The notes: a model not told the origin generated them from the sequence alone. Shown: positions 36,829-48,309, counted from the first letter of the stretch. The stretch: 64,000 nucleotides of DNA from Fennellomyces sp. T-0311 (GCA_025266875.1 JALLLT010000055.1:202032-266031), one strand, 5' to 3'. Numbers and translations are program-made.

Positions 36829-37269
36829 AATGCAACACCCTTCAGCTTTTAGGAAAAGCATACTTAAATCCTCGTCATTTAGATATTCATTTATAAATGA
36901 TACAGTGCTGCGATGCAGGTCTGTTGTTCCGCTTTTCGATTTGACAATGTCATAAAGCTGCATTGCTTTTTTGCTTCCCTTTGACAGTGCTGCGTATCCG
37001 TTTACGAATTGGAAAAAGTTCAACTCGTTATCAGCTGTTTGTACTGATATGATTCTAGGATATGTAGTTTCAGGTTCATCAGCAGCACCAGAGACGTTTT
37101 CTACGTCAGTGTCGTCAGCGTCGCCAGTGCCGTCAACCGAATCAAAATCAGCAGCAGCAACGTCATATTCATCAGTAGAGTAAGAGTCGTCAGCGCTACC
37201 AAAATCGAGCTGCTGGTCGCCTTCAAGGTCAACGTTGTAATCCCCATAGTCATATTCAAAGTCCATCAT
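36829..37269 (-). pseudogene. Probable N-terminal part of the CACTA transposase gene
   Basis: An open frame on the minus strand starts with MMDFEYDYGDY. It is acidic for about 80 residues, then has NFFQFVNGYAALSKGSKKAMQLYDIV and a helix ending SMLFLKAEG. It stops in the TTA target site of Harbinger B. Removing Harbinger B and the split LTR by their duplicated targets places this frame directly upstream of the CACTA part at 26.08 kb, on the same strand and in the order of Tnp2 proteins. The join includes a TAA and a one-base phase difference, with a plausible intron (donor near 36838, acceptor near 30282), so the gene was already damaged or the splice differs. The start codon abuts the LINE at 37268. 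The homology is structural only. Confidence 0.5.
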
Positions 37270-38797
37270 GGTTCTTTCCGATATTACTCCGGAACAAGAG
37301 GTGTCTCCAGTTTTGACTGGGCCACCTCCCACAACACAATCGCAAAATCAACACTCGCCTCAATCGCAACAATCCATTCACACGATGGACTTTGAGAACT
37401 CTCAACTGACACCGGACACCGTTTCCACTCCTGTGTATAACACGTATGCAGCAGTTGTTGCTCGCAACGGCCGCAGCAGCCAGAAAAAGGGACCGCTTTT
37501 CACGCCCTTAGAGCACTTCGCTTCTGACGAGAACAAGGCTAAGACTCAGCCTAACCCGTCGACCGGAGATGCTATTAGTCCACACTTGTTGAGAAGAGGT
37601 ACTGAAGACTACAGTGTGTTTTATGATGCGTCATCTCCCGCAGTCGCGGAGGATGCTTTTCTCAAGGCTGCACGTCAACTGTTTCCAAACTGGGACGTAG
37701 GAATTGGCATGATTCCTCACAAAGACAAAGAAACTGGTCATCAGTTGTATGAAATGACGCTTCCAAACGAGGCCGCTTGTTCAATCGCGCTGCAACAGTG
37801 CCTGAAGATTGAAAATCAGGAGTATCATGCAGTTCGCTCCTTGCCACCGGATCATTTTCTCACGAAATTGGAACTGGAAAAAATACCTACTTGCCTCCCA
37901 ACTATGGAGCTCGAGAAGTGCTTGCGTGAAGCTCTATCGCCGTATGGCGAAGTGGTGAATCTCGGCCTCTACCGTGCCAAGAAAGGCTGGTTTCAAGGTT
38001 TTGGATATGCAGTCCTCATGAACACTCAAGGCACTTCTAGCCTTGGAGAATTAAAGCACCGAGTCCCTTTTGGGAAGATCGGCAACCGAGAAAGAGAGTT
38101 CTACGCCAAGTGGAAAGGCATGGGCAAATACTGCACCTACTGCCGTGACGATGGCCACAGTATAGTCGAATGTGAGACAAGACCCTCACAAATGCCTGAA
38201 TGCTACAACTGCAGGCAAGTGGGGCACATTTCAATCAATTGCCCCCACCCCCCTAGTGCGCATCATCACAAAAAACCTAAATCCAGTTCGAATGCGCAAC
38301 AGCCTCTTAAGGCACCAGTCAAACCATTCACGGTGAAACCAACTGCTCAGTCACCCATTCAAAGTACCACGGGCAGCAGCGCTAGCAAACACGCTACTCG
38401 TGCAGTTACTGACGAAAAGCTCAACTCCAACAAGGAGGCCGAACAGGCATCAGTGAAGGAGAACGTCATTCGCATCCCCACGGACACCTGGCAGACCGTT
38501 CGCCATAAGCCAAAGTCTGGCAATAAGAAACATGGATCACAAAAAAGAAAGCGCTCCAAGAAGCCAGAGAAAACTCCAACCATTGCCCTACTACAGGCTG
38601 TGGTAGACGCGTACAAATCCAGAGATGATGACGATTATGTACCCCTGTCAGGCTCGGAGGCCTCAAATGAGTCCAGTGAGGAATCCGATTCAGATGACAC
38701 AATGGAAGACGCTCAGTCAGGCAACGTAAGCAGTCCACAAGGAAAAGACCCAAGCCGTGACAAAGGCGAGGGCGAGGGCGATATCGACCCTCAGTAG
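37268..38797 (+). CDS. LINE ORF1 (gag-like, two zinc knuckles)
   Basis: An intact frame of 509 residues. The middle carries an RRM-like fold region (VVNLGLYRAKKGWFQGFGYAVL), then two CCHC knuckles: C-TY-C-RDDG-H-SIVE-C at about residue 287 and C-YN-C-RQVG-H-ISIN-C at about residue 307. After them come basic stretches and an acidic Ser-rich tail. ORF1 proteins bind the element RNA in the retrotransposition particle. The frame opens at 37268, but a second ATG at 37384 could be the real start if the LINE's 5' end lies within the neighbouring CACTA remnant. An A-rich spacer separates it from ORF2. Confidence 0.85.
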   Translation: MVLSDITPEQEVSPVLTGPPPTTQSQNQHSPQSQQSIHTMDFENSQLTPDTVSTPVYNTYAAVVARNGRSSQKKGPLFTPLEHFASDENKAKTQPNPSTGDAISPHLLRRGTEDYSVFYDASSPAVAEDAFLKAARQLFPNWDVGIGMIPHKDKETGHQLYEMTLPNEAACSIALQQCLKIENQEYHAVRSLPPDHFLTKLELEKIPTCLPTMELEKCLREALSPYGEVVNLGLYRAKKGWFQGFGYAVLMNTQGTSSLGELKHRVPFGKIGNREREFYAKWKGMGKYCTYCRDDGHSIVECETRPSQMPECYNCRQVGHISINCPHPPSAHHHKKPKSSSNAQQPLKAPVKPFTVKPTAQSPIQSTTGSSASKHATRAVTDEKLNSNKEAEQASVKENVIRIPTDTWQTVRHKPKSGNKKHGSQKRKRSKKPEKTPTIALLQAVVDAYKSRDDDDYVPLSGSEASNESSEESDSDDTMEDAQSGNVSSPQGKDPSRDKGEGEGDIDPQ

Positions 38798-38949
38798 ATA
38801 GAAGTTTTATTTAAAAAAAAAAGCAGACAAAGGAAAGCCGGCGCATTTTTCGCCGAAGAAAAGAAAACAGAAAAGAAGAAAAAAGAAGAAAAAGCAAACA
38901 AACAAACAAGCAAACAAACAAACAAACCAAAAAGAAAAAAAAGCACACT

Positions 38950-39395
38950 ATGAAAATCAACATTGGAACCCTCAATGTACGCCACCTTGCTAAAGTTGGC
39001 TCCTCACTAACCCAATCCCAATTTCTTCGTCATCTTCGAGATCAAAAACTTGACATACTGGCCATGCAAGACACCTGCTTGCCAACCACTGAAAGTGATA
39101 CCATCATCCAAAGCCAGCTGCAAGAACACAGTAGCTTCTGGAGCCCATTCTACGCGATTGTCAGCTTCCACCCTTCGATTGTAATCGAAACAGTTCTCGC
39201 ATTCAGAACTGGCCGCGGCATATGGGCCAAAGTCTCTCACACAAACAATGATTTCGACCTCTTTTACATAATCAATTTATATGCACCTGCGCAACCAACC
39301 CCGCGTTATTGGTTCTATCGTCATATTGTCCTGCTGGTCCTTGCTCAACAACTCTATTCTGATGGGCGATTTCAATGGGCGACTGTTTTTTTCTG
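38950..39395 (+). pseudogene. LINE ORF2 endonuclease, 3'-truncated
   Basis: It begins MKINIGTLNVRHL, then DILAMQDTCLP (the metal-binding Glu position is occupied by Gln-Asp) and VLAFRTGRGIWAKV, NLYAPAQ, and after a frame change NNSILMGDFNG, the conserved Asp-Phe-Asn block. At about 39390 the similarity ends in unrelated T-rich DNA. About half of the endonuclease and all of the reverse transcriptase are missing. Confidence 0.8.
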
Positions 39396-40038
39396 TCTTT
39401 CACCTTCCTTTTTTTGATTTTTCCGTCCTTAGCCGCCCAATTTTTCGGTCCTTAGCCACCCAAAAAACAAGCTCTGTATAAGCACTACTATAAAATTTTC
39501 CGTCATTGCCTTTAATATTATTTTCTGTCGCAAGGTTTTCTATTGCTGCCTAACGTGGAGACTTTTCCGCTGGTCAGCAAATATCCTAGTCTTCTGTGTA
39601 ACCGCGAATGTCTTGCTTACTTCATTTCTTTAGTCACTTTGCGTTAATTTGTATAGAGCTTAAATGTCAATTATTTTGCCTAAAAAATGGTATGTAGCAG
39701 TTTTATTCAATCGATTTTAGGAGAGAGAGAGGGAGAAGGGATCAGAGCAAATAAAGAGAAAAGGAAGAAGAGAAAGAAAGAGACGAAACAAAGAGAAAAG
39801 GGAAGAGAGAAGCCGAAGAAAAATCCAGAAAAAGAGAGATTTCACTTGCTCTCATGTATTTTTGAAAGCTTGTTCACGATATCATTTGTCTACGAGGTTT
39901 GTTAATACACTCTTATAATTCATTATAGGATTATAAGCTTACATTTATATGTTGATCACGTTCTCGGAGACCGTCTGGACACTCCTTGTCTGGTGTTATT
40001 CTACGGTAAAATACCATTACCGTGTTGGGAAATTGTCC
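39396..40038. other. No gene; purine-rich tract
   Basis: No recognisable protein. A repeated phrase (CCGTCCTTAGCC...CCC) occurs twice near 39424 and 39450. A strongly G/A-rich stretch runs from 39719 to about 39830. The right end is the 3' flank of the MULE gene. Confidence 0.5.
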
Positions 40039-43000
40039 TCAAATCTTGTTTGTAAAAACACCTTTGTTGTCTTTGGAAAGGCCGTCGAACTGGTAAATAC
40101 TTCCATTGGGAAGTCGACAAAGCGATTTGAAATGTATACCATTTGGCGAAGTTGCACATAAGCGACCACAGAGCTCATACTTGATTTCTCGCAGGTGTTT
40201 GATTCCAAGATCAATTGTGACAGGATACCATGTCGTATTCTCCAGCTGGCCACCGATACTTCCCCGCTCCTCATCACAGTCGTACGCCCGAAGGCGATCC
40301 ACGATAACAAGATATCTACTGTATTGTATGATTCTCTTCCCCAGAAACTGGCCTTCGGTTTTGGTGATTCGGTACTCGCTGATCTTCTGTACCATCACTG
40401 AAGCGATATCTCCATCGGTACGGCTATTTAGGCAATCTTCTTCAAACTCCTGAGGCGTGATGAAGTGTATTGGATTCGTCATTCTTGGTTTTTCTGCTGC
40501 TGTAAGGTGAGCTTGCTTCCATCCACTGCCGATTTTTGGTGGCGTGATAATCAACGCTTCTGCAATGGTTGTGAACCTAAAGTGCTTTGATAGTTCACCA
40601 TCCTTACGGCGACCAAAAAGATACGACAAGACATCGAGCGGGTCACCTTGCCTTCCTTTGACAATATCAAATCTTTGGCCGGCATTTTCCCAAATACTGG
40701 TGCGTGCTTTGATTAACCCTTGGGTAAAGTCGTAGTTTTGTGCTGCCACCCAAAGATCGGCAATCATGTTACTCCTTTTATCGTTTGGAACGCGCGTAGG
40801 CTCGTTTGGCAAGTAAGGCAATATAGTTCGTAGGAAAATTTGGAGTATACTGTCGATGAAACATGCGTTATTGGAATTTGGCACGTCGTCCACAGAGTAC
40901 CCTTCAGGAAGAGCGCTACGTATCAGGAAATAATAAATGTTAGCAAAAATTTGTTTCCAAGACTGAAGCTCATTGTACTTACGGTCTAACAAGTCTTTGG
41001 CTATAGTGTAGCTTTGCCTTCTTGTGCACAGCATCTCGAATACTCGAATATCTCTCTGCACGGGCTTTGCGGCTGCTATCATTAGCTTTGCGTTTCTCAG
41101 ATATGATGGTGCACTCTTCACAATCTTTGTTGCCTGCTTGGTAATCTACAATTTTGTATATATTATACTTTCATTAGTGCATACGAATTTTCTTTAAATG
41201 TGTATAATATATACCAGTCTTCAGGTCGTCATCCGAAAGTTGGCTAAGAAGCTCTTGGAACTTCGTGTCGCGTTTGGACTTGTTACCTTCTAAAAGTTTA
41301 AAGATTTCTATTAGACTTGCAAGTGCTAGATACCTTATAAGGATTCCTACCTTGTGTATGCTTACTCTTCCTCAAAACAAGCTTCTCTACAGTATCAGGA
41401 GCACGCCCGTCATTGACAAACTTCTTTGTCGGTCTTTTGTTTCTGTATAATTCAACAAAGTCTACATTAGTAAACTGTGGTACTGCTAATACTGATAAAC
41501 TTGATGTACTTGCTTTTCTGGCCGTGGTCGCTTGTAACTTGTTGCTTTTCCTGAATAAAACCTATCGACACTTGCTTCAAAGGTTTGGATATATGTAAGA
41601 AGCTCCAATAAAGTAGCTATAATAGGCTTGCCCGTCGCGATAACCAAGTACAATGACCGGTGGAAAGCTTCGATCCCATTCGTAGTTCTTGTAGTATGTT
41701 CCACCAGATCGTCATGCATTTCGGTTCGGGCCTTGAATATCATGCTGGCAACTTCTGGTTGCAACCACCAGTTAAGCCAGTCTTCAGCTTTCGGAAACTG
41801 TTCTCGCAAAGCTTGGGTAACTGCATCGAAAATGGCTGGCTGCAACGTTTGGTACATGGTGTCTGTGCATTCCAGAAACGCCGTAACTTTTTCAGCCGGA
41901 ATCGCTTTCTCCACCTTACGCAATTTCTCGATTGAGTTTCGCCAGTGATAATAGCAGCCCTTCAAAAAGGCTGCCGGCGGCAATGCTGCTCCAGGGAATG
42001 ATTGCCGGAATGCCTCGTTAAATCCGGACCGCTGTGCTTGAGAATAGTCCATTATAATACCAAATATATTCAGATTACCTTGATCATCAGTTGTAATATC
42101 CAAGGTATCAAACATCAAGGAAAAGTATGATTTGAAGTAATCCGCCGACAATCAACCAATGACAGCTTGGAATACTGGCACAAATTTTTTCAGTTGTGGC
42201 ATATAAACAACTGAGTTGCAAAGGTAGTACCCGTCCGCGAAACAGGCATATGTAACGTCTGTAAGGATTGGATTGGCGCTCCAGTCAGCATGCAGCCTAA
42301 TTACTGGCGAAGAGAACGGCAAACAGAAGTTTCTGGGGTGGATATTCATAGCTGAGCACAAGACGCCGGGGTATTGTTGATCGAGATCATATAGAGCCAA
42401 AGTCACTGATTCCAAGCTGCATGGTCCGTTCGCAGTAAGCCCATTGTTTGCCAGAATTTTTCGCCTTTGGTAAGTGATAACCTCCAGTCGATGAAGATCC
42501 TCATCAATTTCCCGCACTGGTTCCGAAGGATAGTGTGGTACCTTGGTTAAAAATTTGATTAGCATTCTATAAATATCTTGTATCACTACTTATTACATAC
42601 CTGGGTACTGGTGCCATTCAACAAGCCAATAGGCGTTTCGTTTGGATACGCAAGCACCCTCTCCTCCAACTGGTCATAAGTAGCTCGGGCAATATAAGCA
42701 GGGTTCTGATAGCGGCCATGTGTATGCTTCCCAGAGGTCTGGAGCGTAGCCCATTCTCCATTGAACTTGAAGTGTACTCTTGTCGAACAGTGAATGTACT
42801 GATATTCCTCACCGCACTGGATGCATCCCGTACTTGCCACTTCGTTGATCCGACCCCTTTGGCTGGGAGGTCTTTGATAAAAGCCATTCCATGCGCAGGC
42901 TTCATTCTTGCATTGCATCGCTCCAAGACATATCTTGACGATATTCCGTCCTTTGGTGATAGTCCTGTTGTTCACTTCATGAAACTGCCAACCAAGATCG

Positions 43001-43116
43001 GTGGGACGCTGGTAGGTTCCGTCATTGTTTCTGCGCGGCTTGATCGTTACTGTCATCTCATCGCCATCAATCTAGCGTGGAAAATGAGTGTCGTATTGGT
43101 TTTCAGATCCGGACAT
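40039..43116 (-). pseudogene. MULE transposase continuing into a USP-like cysteine peptidase
   Basis: Exons: 42601-43116, 41351-42541, 41215-41289, 40983-41145, 40039-40915. The N-terminus has a Cys/His zinc region (KICLGAMQCKNEAC, then C-x-x-C and KHTHG). The MULE DDE core shows ILTDVTYACFADG, IIMDYSQAQRSGFNEAF, GCYYHWRNSI and TNGIEAFHRS. Beyond it, past a Lys/Arg-rich region, lies NNACFIDSILQIFL, matching the Cys box of ubiquitin-specific proteases (C19). Near the end, YELCGRL, GIHFKSLCRLPNGSIYQFDGL match the His/Asp box. Breaks: TAG at 43072-43074, TGA at 42152-42154 and a one-base frameshift near 41515. The peptidase region itself is open. Ancestral fusion is inferred because the two frames meet within one codon with no stop before the shift. 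Separate genes remain possible. Confidence 0.75.
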
Positions 43117-43981
43117 AGTAACTGTTGAGCGCTTAAGAAGAGGTTGTAATATGTGATGAGAGTGTTATATCTGATAAAATAGGTAACAAGAATAGAATTC
43201 GCTGAGAATCTGAATAATTGTATATCCTTTATTATGAATGAACTATCTCTTTTTTATATCTTTCACTGAAGATTCTAATATCCGTTCCTGGATAAATGAT
43301 ACTTGGTCGAGGACGTATCGGGTTGCGTGTTCATCTTGCGTTTTACTGATGACGGCAGATAACGACTCCGTTTACTCTGTGATAGGTGCATGCCCTGTAG
43401 ACATCATTCAGCTTCCTTGAAACCGGTGTAAGATAATACCGTTTGAATCTTAGTTCGCAATACTCTTATAGAGTGCTCATCTGATGGGATGTGCTAGACT
43501 AGATGTTTGACCGATCTCCATTATGTACATACATGTAGTGGTTAACCACATAATATATAAAAAAGGGAAAGAGATTATGATGCAGAAGGTTCCATCAAGA
43601 GTCACTGAGATCGTAAAATAAATCTCTCTTAAAGATGCTTTCTTCCTGTACTATTCTGGTGCCCCGTCTTGACGCACATGGCAGACTTCCACTACTTTAG
43701 TTCCGTTTGTCATATCCTGACATACCAGTCATCTATTATCTACATGCCTTTCCATCTCAGCCTTTGTTACATCCATTCCTTTATTTCGACATGAACAACC
43801 GCACAGTTATCTATTGGCCTGTTGACTGGCTTGTGCGTCAGTGAGACCTTGATCTGGGTTCAGACTTCAAGAAGGACCATTCATGTTAACTCAGTCTCTG
43901 CATGATTATCCACTCCTTCGTAATAAGGCAGTATGATCATTAGATGTTATGGCGATAACACGGATTCAGCTCTGGTAGAAA
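43117..43981. other. No supported gene
   Basis: Flank of the MULE and the presumed 5' part of the family-1 LTR. TGTAGTGGTTAACCACA at about 43534 is a palindrome with a TG start and could be the LTR beginning, since the copy ending at 44100 must start upstream. A similar ATACATGTAGTGGTTCACTAC occurs at about 16543. No coding region seen. Confidence 0.4.
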
Positions 43982-44100
43982 AGCATTCACCTTCGCCGTC
44001 TCGACTCATCATCATTATAAATAGAGAGTAATTTTCCTCAACAAAACATTATCTTATTTTTGGTCTCGTCATTCAAGCGTTCCAATTGAGCGATACCACA
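43982..44100 (+). repeat. 3' part of an LTR (family 1, copy 2)
   Basis: Matches 24-141 through the TATA box (TATAAATAGA), the TTTTTGGTCTCG block and the final GCGATACCACA. No internal retrotransposon genes follow, so it is a solo LTR or fragment. Confidence 0.65.
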
Positions 44101-44184
44101 CTGTCCCAGACAAATATATAGTCCCGATAGTTTACTTCTAGCTTTGGATCCTATTTGTCACCTAGTGATGTTTCACCGATCATC

Positions 44185-44554
44185 TGTCGTATCCTACACC
44201 TTCCCACAGAGAATGCCTTCTTGTTTCAGTCTCAGACACATCCATTCTATTCGTTCTTTCGACGGCACCAACCGTACGTCATTCATTGGTCCAGTTTCTG
44301 CCAACATCTGTCAAAAACTACTTTGATCTAGATTAGGACATCAAAGGACTCATCGAGTTTACCCGAAACATGGATAAGTTACTTAACAGGACGCTCGTCC
44401 TATATCGCCGCCTAAACATGGATTCGGAACATCACCAAGAAGCGTTCATCCCGACTGCTTCAACAATATAAATATCTGAGTAGTTTGTCATCAATAAAAA
44501 CATCTTTAATTCGGTCTCGCACTTTCACGTCTGATCTTATTTGAGAATATCACA
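44185..44554 (+). repeat. Solo LTR (family 2), complete, 370 bp
   Basis: Starts TGTCGTATCCTACACC, ends GAATATCACA, and is flanked by TCATC on both sides (44180-44184 and 44555-44559), a 5-bp target duplication. It has an ATATAAATATC TATA-like box and an AATAAAAACA poly-A-type signal near the end. It matches the two LTR halves at 30126-30264 and 26087-26319 (opposite strand). No gag/pol of this family is in the window. Confidence 0.92.
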
Positions 44555-44559
44555 TCATC

Positions 44560-45133
44560 GCTCTTATTAACACAGGTTTCACTTCGATATTTATCCGAGC
44601 CTGTGTTTATCCAAGATTGGGCATATCCGAAGTGAGACCATATCCCTATACAGGCAGGTCTATTAGTTTCCCACAAATAAATAAAAATACTTCTTTCAAG
44701 TGTTCGAAGTGAACTATCATGTTAGCTATGACAGAGATAACGGAGACAAAGATGTCAACGAGACTCAAAAGGTAAGGCAGTTTTATTTCATATGCTTTGC
44801 TTCCATTATTTATAATAAGTGCTCATCCATGATGGGTATTCTATGAGCCGGTACGTCTGTGATCAATTTGTGATGTTAGCCTTAATATGACATAGCAGCG
44901 AGGCTTCACAAGGATGATTTGTGATGATGCTGACAGGGCATGTGCATGTGCGGAAGCATTGACTCGAAGGTCCTCCTGATTGGCTGAAGATTTGTCAAGC
45001 ATGAAGCTCAACATTCCAATGTTGGAAGTAGGAAGGGGCGGGAAGAATGGATAACTATTATTTGCTGGACTGGCAGAAGTAATGGCGAAAAGATCACCGA
45101 GGTAAGGACCACGTTGAAAGCAACAGAGGTTTG
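44560..45133. other. No supported gene
   Basis: Short inverted repeat around GTTTCACTTCGATAT.../...ATATCCGAAGTGAGAC (44576-44640), probably a small foldback remnant. No recognisable protein. Confidence 0.5.
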
Positions 45134-47191
45134 TATCACCATGGGAAATAATCTGGACAATCTGGACAATCCGGCGCATCAGCGCATACTTTTTAATCTC
45201 AGTATATGTCCAGATTCCCTATATGGTAAAAAATCTGAAGTCTGCGTACTGATACCTTATATGGTAAGAAATAGGCAGCCAATGCCGTGTATCAGAAGAC
45301 GCTTTTGTCAATAAATCTTATTTGCGAAAAAAAAACTTTATTGTAAAAAAAAAACCTTCAGGAGGGATGGCTCTTTCTTTTTGGGCACGAGCAGATGGCC
45401 AGGATCGCCATCACTGTACCTGTGGTTGTTGTGGTTGACGCTGTTGCTGTTGCTGTTGTTGTTGCCGGAGGGGAGCGAGGAAGGGATCATACTCTTCATC
45501 TTCGTCCTCAAAAATGTCAATGCCATCGTCGTCAGTATCACTAGCGTTGTCAGCACTATATATATCGCGTTCTTCAAGTTAGGTCCAGTATTATCATCAG
45601 TTTGACAAAACATACATGTTCCCCGCGGCTGCACTGCTGATTTCCCTATCAAATAATAATGAGTATATAAAATACAAATACACCTTTTTTTATGCTTACC
45701 TTATGTTGACATGGAAGTCGACGCGGATGGAGTTGCTGCCACATCCTTATGGCCCATCCACGAAGCAACTCTGGACATAGTCGTTAGAGAGCTATTTTAT
45801 AACAAGTTATTCATGGACCTACGATGCATATACTAGAAGCTAGTTAAATCTGAGCATGCCATATGATATATCATTATACATACCTTCCATCCTGGTTGAC
45901 TCGCATGCGTTTACCTTTTGGACAATAGACTTACTTGAGCCACAGCTGGCGGATGATGGCTCTACTGAGCCAGTGATCTGTGCATCGTCCCAATGGCACC
46001 TTGTATACCTCTCGACTATGGGCTCAAAAGTCTTGTAATAGCTGGCGATGGTATCATCACCTATATACCTGTAGTTCGAGGCATGCAAGGTGTTGACGCA
46101 CAGATCCCTCACGCCATGGCTCCATGCAACAACTTTAAGAAAGTTAAAAAGACTCTTTACACTTGCCTTGTTTGGCAGGGAACAGAACCTCTGCAGGAAA
46201 TCAATGCAATGGTTGACCAGAACAGTCTGCTTTTTATCACTGGTAGTGGGGGCTGGCTCAGCGCCACCATTAACATCTCTCGCTGGAGCATCTGCTGGCA
46301 GTGTGAACGTTGAGGCAATGTGATCCTCCTGAGTCTTGATCAGTTCCTCTGATCCAGCGTGAATTCGTATTGCTGGTGTTGCTGCAGTTACTGTGCGACC
46401 AGACCCTCCAGTGCAGCGACTCGTTTAGTCAACATACCAACCTGTTCGCTCAAGGTTGACACTGTGTTGTTTAAGGCTGACAAAGCATCCAATGCCAAGA
46501 TGAGCAAATCGCGCTCGGACATCCGAGTCAGGTCCGGATGACAAGAATTCATTGGAAAAAGAAAGAGAAGTAAAATCAGTGGTCATGGCAAATGCGCAGC
46601 AGAAAAAAGTAAAATCTTGCTGCATATATAAACCATATGGGCCAGATGGGCCTGATGCTGTTACACTTGTCTGTGTATATGGCAATTTTGCTTGTCGTGA
46701 GTGTCTTGAGTTTCCATACCTGGAACGACAAAGCTGTGGTATTCAACAATAGTTAGAGACAGGTAAGTGACGAGACTCAAGTAATGACTGATTTATTTCG
46801 TATGTTGAATCATCACTTTAAATAATAAAAGCTTATTCTCGAGGGGTTGGATCATTGACATGGTTGTAAGGCACATGAACCGCTGTGGTAACCAGGGTTA
46901 TGTGGGTTTCACTTAAGATAGGCAAGGTTATTACGATGAACGCATGTCAAGACAGGGATGTGGCTGTAGATCGGAAAATTAAAGTAACCCGTTGTCAATA
47001 AGCAGACAAGGGTAAATGATGCATGAGCCATAATCATGTTGTGGATACAACAAAAGCTTTCTGTCTACCAACTGTTACACGTGCCTTCCCTTTTTGACCT
47101 CTATTCTTTCTCCGGTGTGTATATATGGCAATTTTTTGTCCTGATGGGCCGGATTGTCCGGATTATCTGGATTATTTCCCATGGTGCACTG
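45134..47191. mobile_element. Pogo/Tigger-like element with diverged ends (putative)
   Basis: The left sequence CACCATGGGAAATAATCTGG plus GCGCATCAG is matched in inverted order at 47141-47188 (CCTGATGGGCCGGATTGTCC to CCATGGTG). The right end reads GGTGCACTG followed by TA, as in pogo/Tigger ends (CAGTG...). The left terminal bases are eroded. Content: a damaged minus-strand gene (45840-46553) and poly-Gln-type repeats near 45430-45470; no pogo transposase. Confidence 0.5.
45840..46553 (-). pseudogene. Unidentified element-encoded protein, frameshifted
   Basis: From the ATG at 46553 a coiled-coil-like N-terminus (RDLLILALDALSALNNTVST, then LTKRVAALEG) runs to about 46400. After a one-base frame change, reading continues through GSEELIKTQEDHIASTF and VRDLCVNTLHASNYRYIGDD to about 45860, where a GTATGT donor occurs. 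A following exon near 45700-45790 carries MSRVASWMGHKDVAA. An acidic, Gln-rich frame at about 45420-45560 could be its end. I do not recognise the family. Confidence 0.4.
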
Positions 47192-47281
47192 TATTCAGGA
47201 AAAATTCAAATTGAATTTTTTAATAGCCGAATTTTTTCTGGATTTTATTTTTCTGAGGTGATCAGTTGACAGCTATGAATT

Positions 47282-47870
47282 GAGCAAGCCATGCCTGGGA
47301 CTCAGTTACTTCAGAAACCATCCAGAATTGCTGGAACAAATCTGGCTTATTAGATGCTGACACAGCAGATGAGTCTAAACTTAATTCAGCAGCTGCACTC
47401 ACAGATAAAATTTTGTCAGATGAACTTGACAAAGCAATTCTGACAGTTCACAGTGACTCTTGCGGAGTGGAAGAGCTAGACCTTATTCCGGATGAGGAGT
47501 CTCAGAACATTTATGTGACTATACCACTCAACAAAATGGTCAATGATGTGCTGATTGATCGTGAACTTGGTACATTGCATCCAGAAGAAGGGTAAGTTTT
47601 AATCCTGATCAGTTGCTAACGTCTAAGATAGGTGAGGACTCAGATGCAGTTGCACAGAGACAAAGACATGAGGATGGCGATGGCGCTGAGCAAACTCTGG
47701 TTTATACCAGAGCGGAACGAAAGTGCCATATAAAGGAATTCCTGGACATGGCCGTGGTTGAAGATGAGATAGATGTAGATATCATCCGACTTCTTCATAG
47801 AAAGATTCAGAAATTAGAGTCAGAAGAGTGCAATAGCACACAGCAAACCAGTATTCTTTCCTATTTCTAG
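47282..47870 (+). pseudogene. C-terminal fragment of a pogo/Tigger transposase
   Basis: AWDSVTSETIQNCWNKSGLL is the signature after the DDE core of Tigger/DDE_1 transposases, followed by the usual acidic region (NKMVNDVLIDRELGTLHP) and an end in SILSYF. A frame step near 47595 separates two open parts, with a GTAAGT that could be a donor. All upstream catalytic sequence is missing. Confidence 0.7.
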
Positions 47871-48051
47871 AAATAAAAGTCTATCATTGGTTCGTTCGAT
47901 ATAACGATATCTGGGATCAGGAGTTTTGGATATCGGTATATCAAAATTAACAATATTTTACTGCTCCCCATGCTGGAGAATTGAGAATTGTATCGTTATA
48001 TCGAAATATCGTTATATAGAGTATTGTTATATCAAGCGGCCACTGTATAAA
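47871..48051. repeat. Right end of the Tigger fragment
   Basis: A/T-rich DNA with several ATATCG/CGATAT units ends in GCGGCCACTG at 48049, followed by TA. CAGTGGCCGC read inward is a typical Tigger terminal repeat. The matching left terminus was not found. Confidence 0.55.
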
Positions 48052-48059
48052 CGCTTCTC

Positions 48060-48309
48060 GAAATTCAGTAATCCAGAAGGATATGCAGGGTACCTTCCAT
48101 CCACTGGGTACCTTCGGCTTGTGTACACTGCCTTGATGGATCAGCTATGGCCACTAATCAATAAAGAGCTAGTGATACTTGCAGGAGTGATCCTTAAGAG
48201 TGGCCATTTATTCAAAGTTCCAAAGCATATGGCGAAACTTGGAGGTTCATTAGCATTCACTACTCTATACACCGTTTGCAATGAGTATGAAGAAATATGG
48301 TGCAACTGA
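48060..48309 (+). pseudogene. Transposase-like fragment, unassigned
   Basis: An open frame with FSNPEGYAGYLPSTGYLRLVY, SGHLFKVPKHMAK and FTTLYTVCNEYEEI. The pattern of 'phenylalanine-lysine near a hydrophobic strand, then F-T-x-LYT' resembles the RNase-H-fold core of some fungal DNA-transposon proteins. The Tigger end at 48049 abuts it, so it was probably the Tigger's target. Confidence 0.4.

Noticed and set aside
40105..40453. Plus-strand frame of 115 codons
   Set aside because: Antisense to the USP-like domain and without recognisable motifs.
44700..46850. Possible direct repeats (ACGAGACTCAA with GTTTTATTTC/GATTTATTTCGTATG) near 44755 and 46780 as LTRs
   Set aside because: The similarity is short and interrupted, with no TG...CA ends or target duplication.
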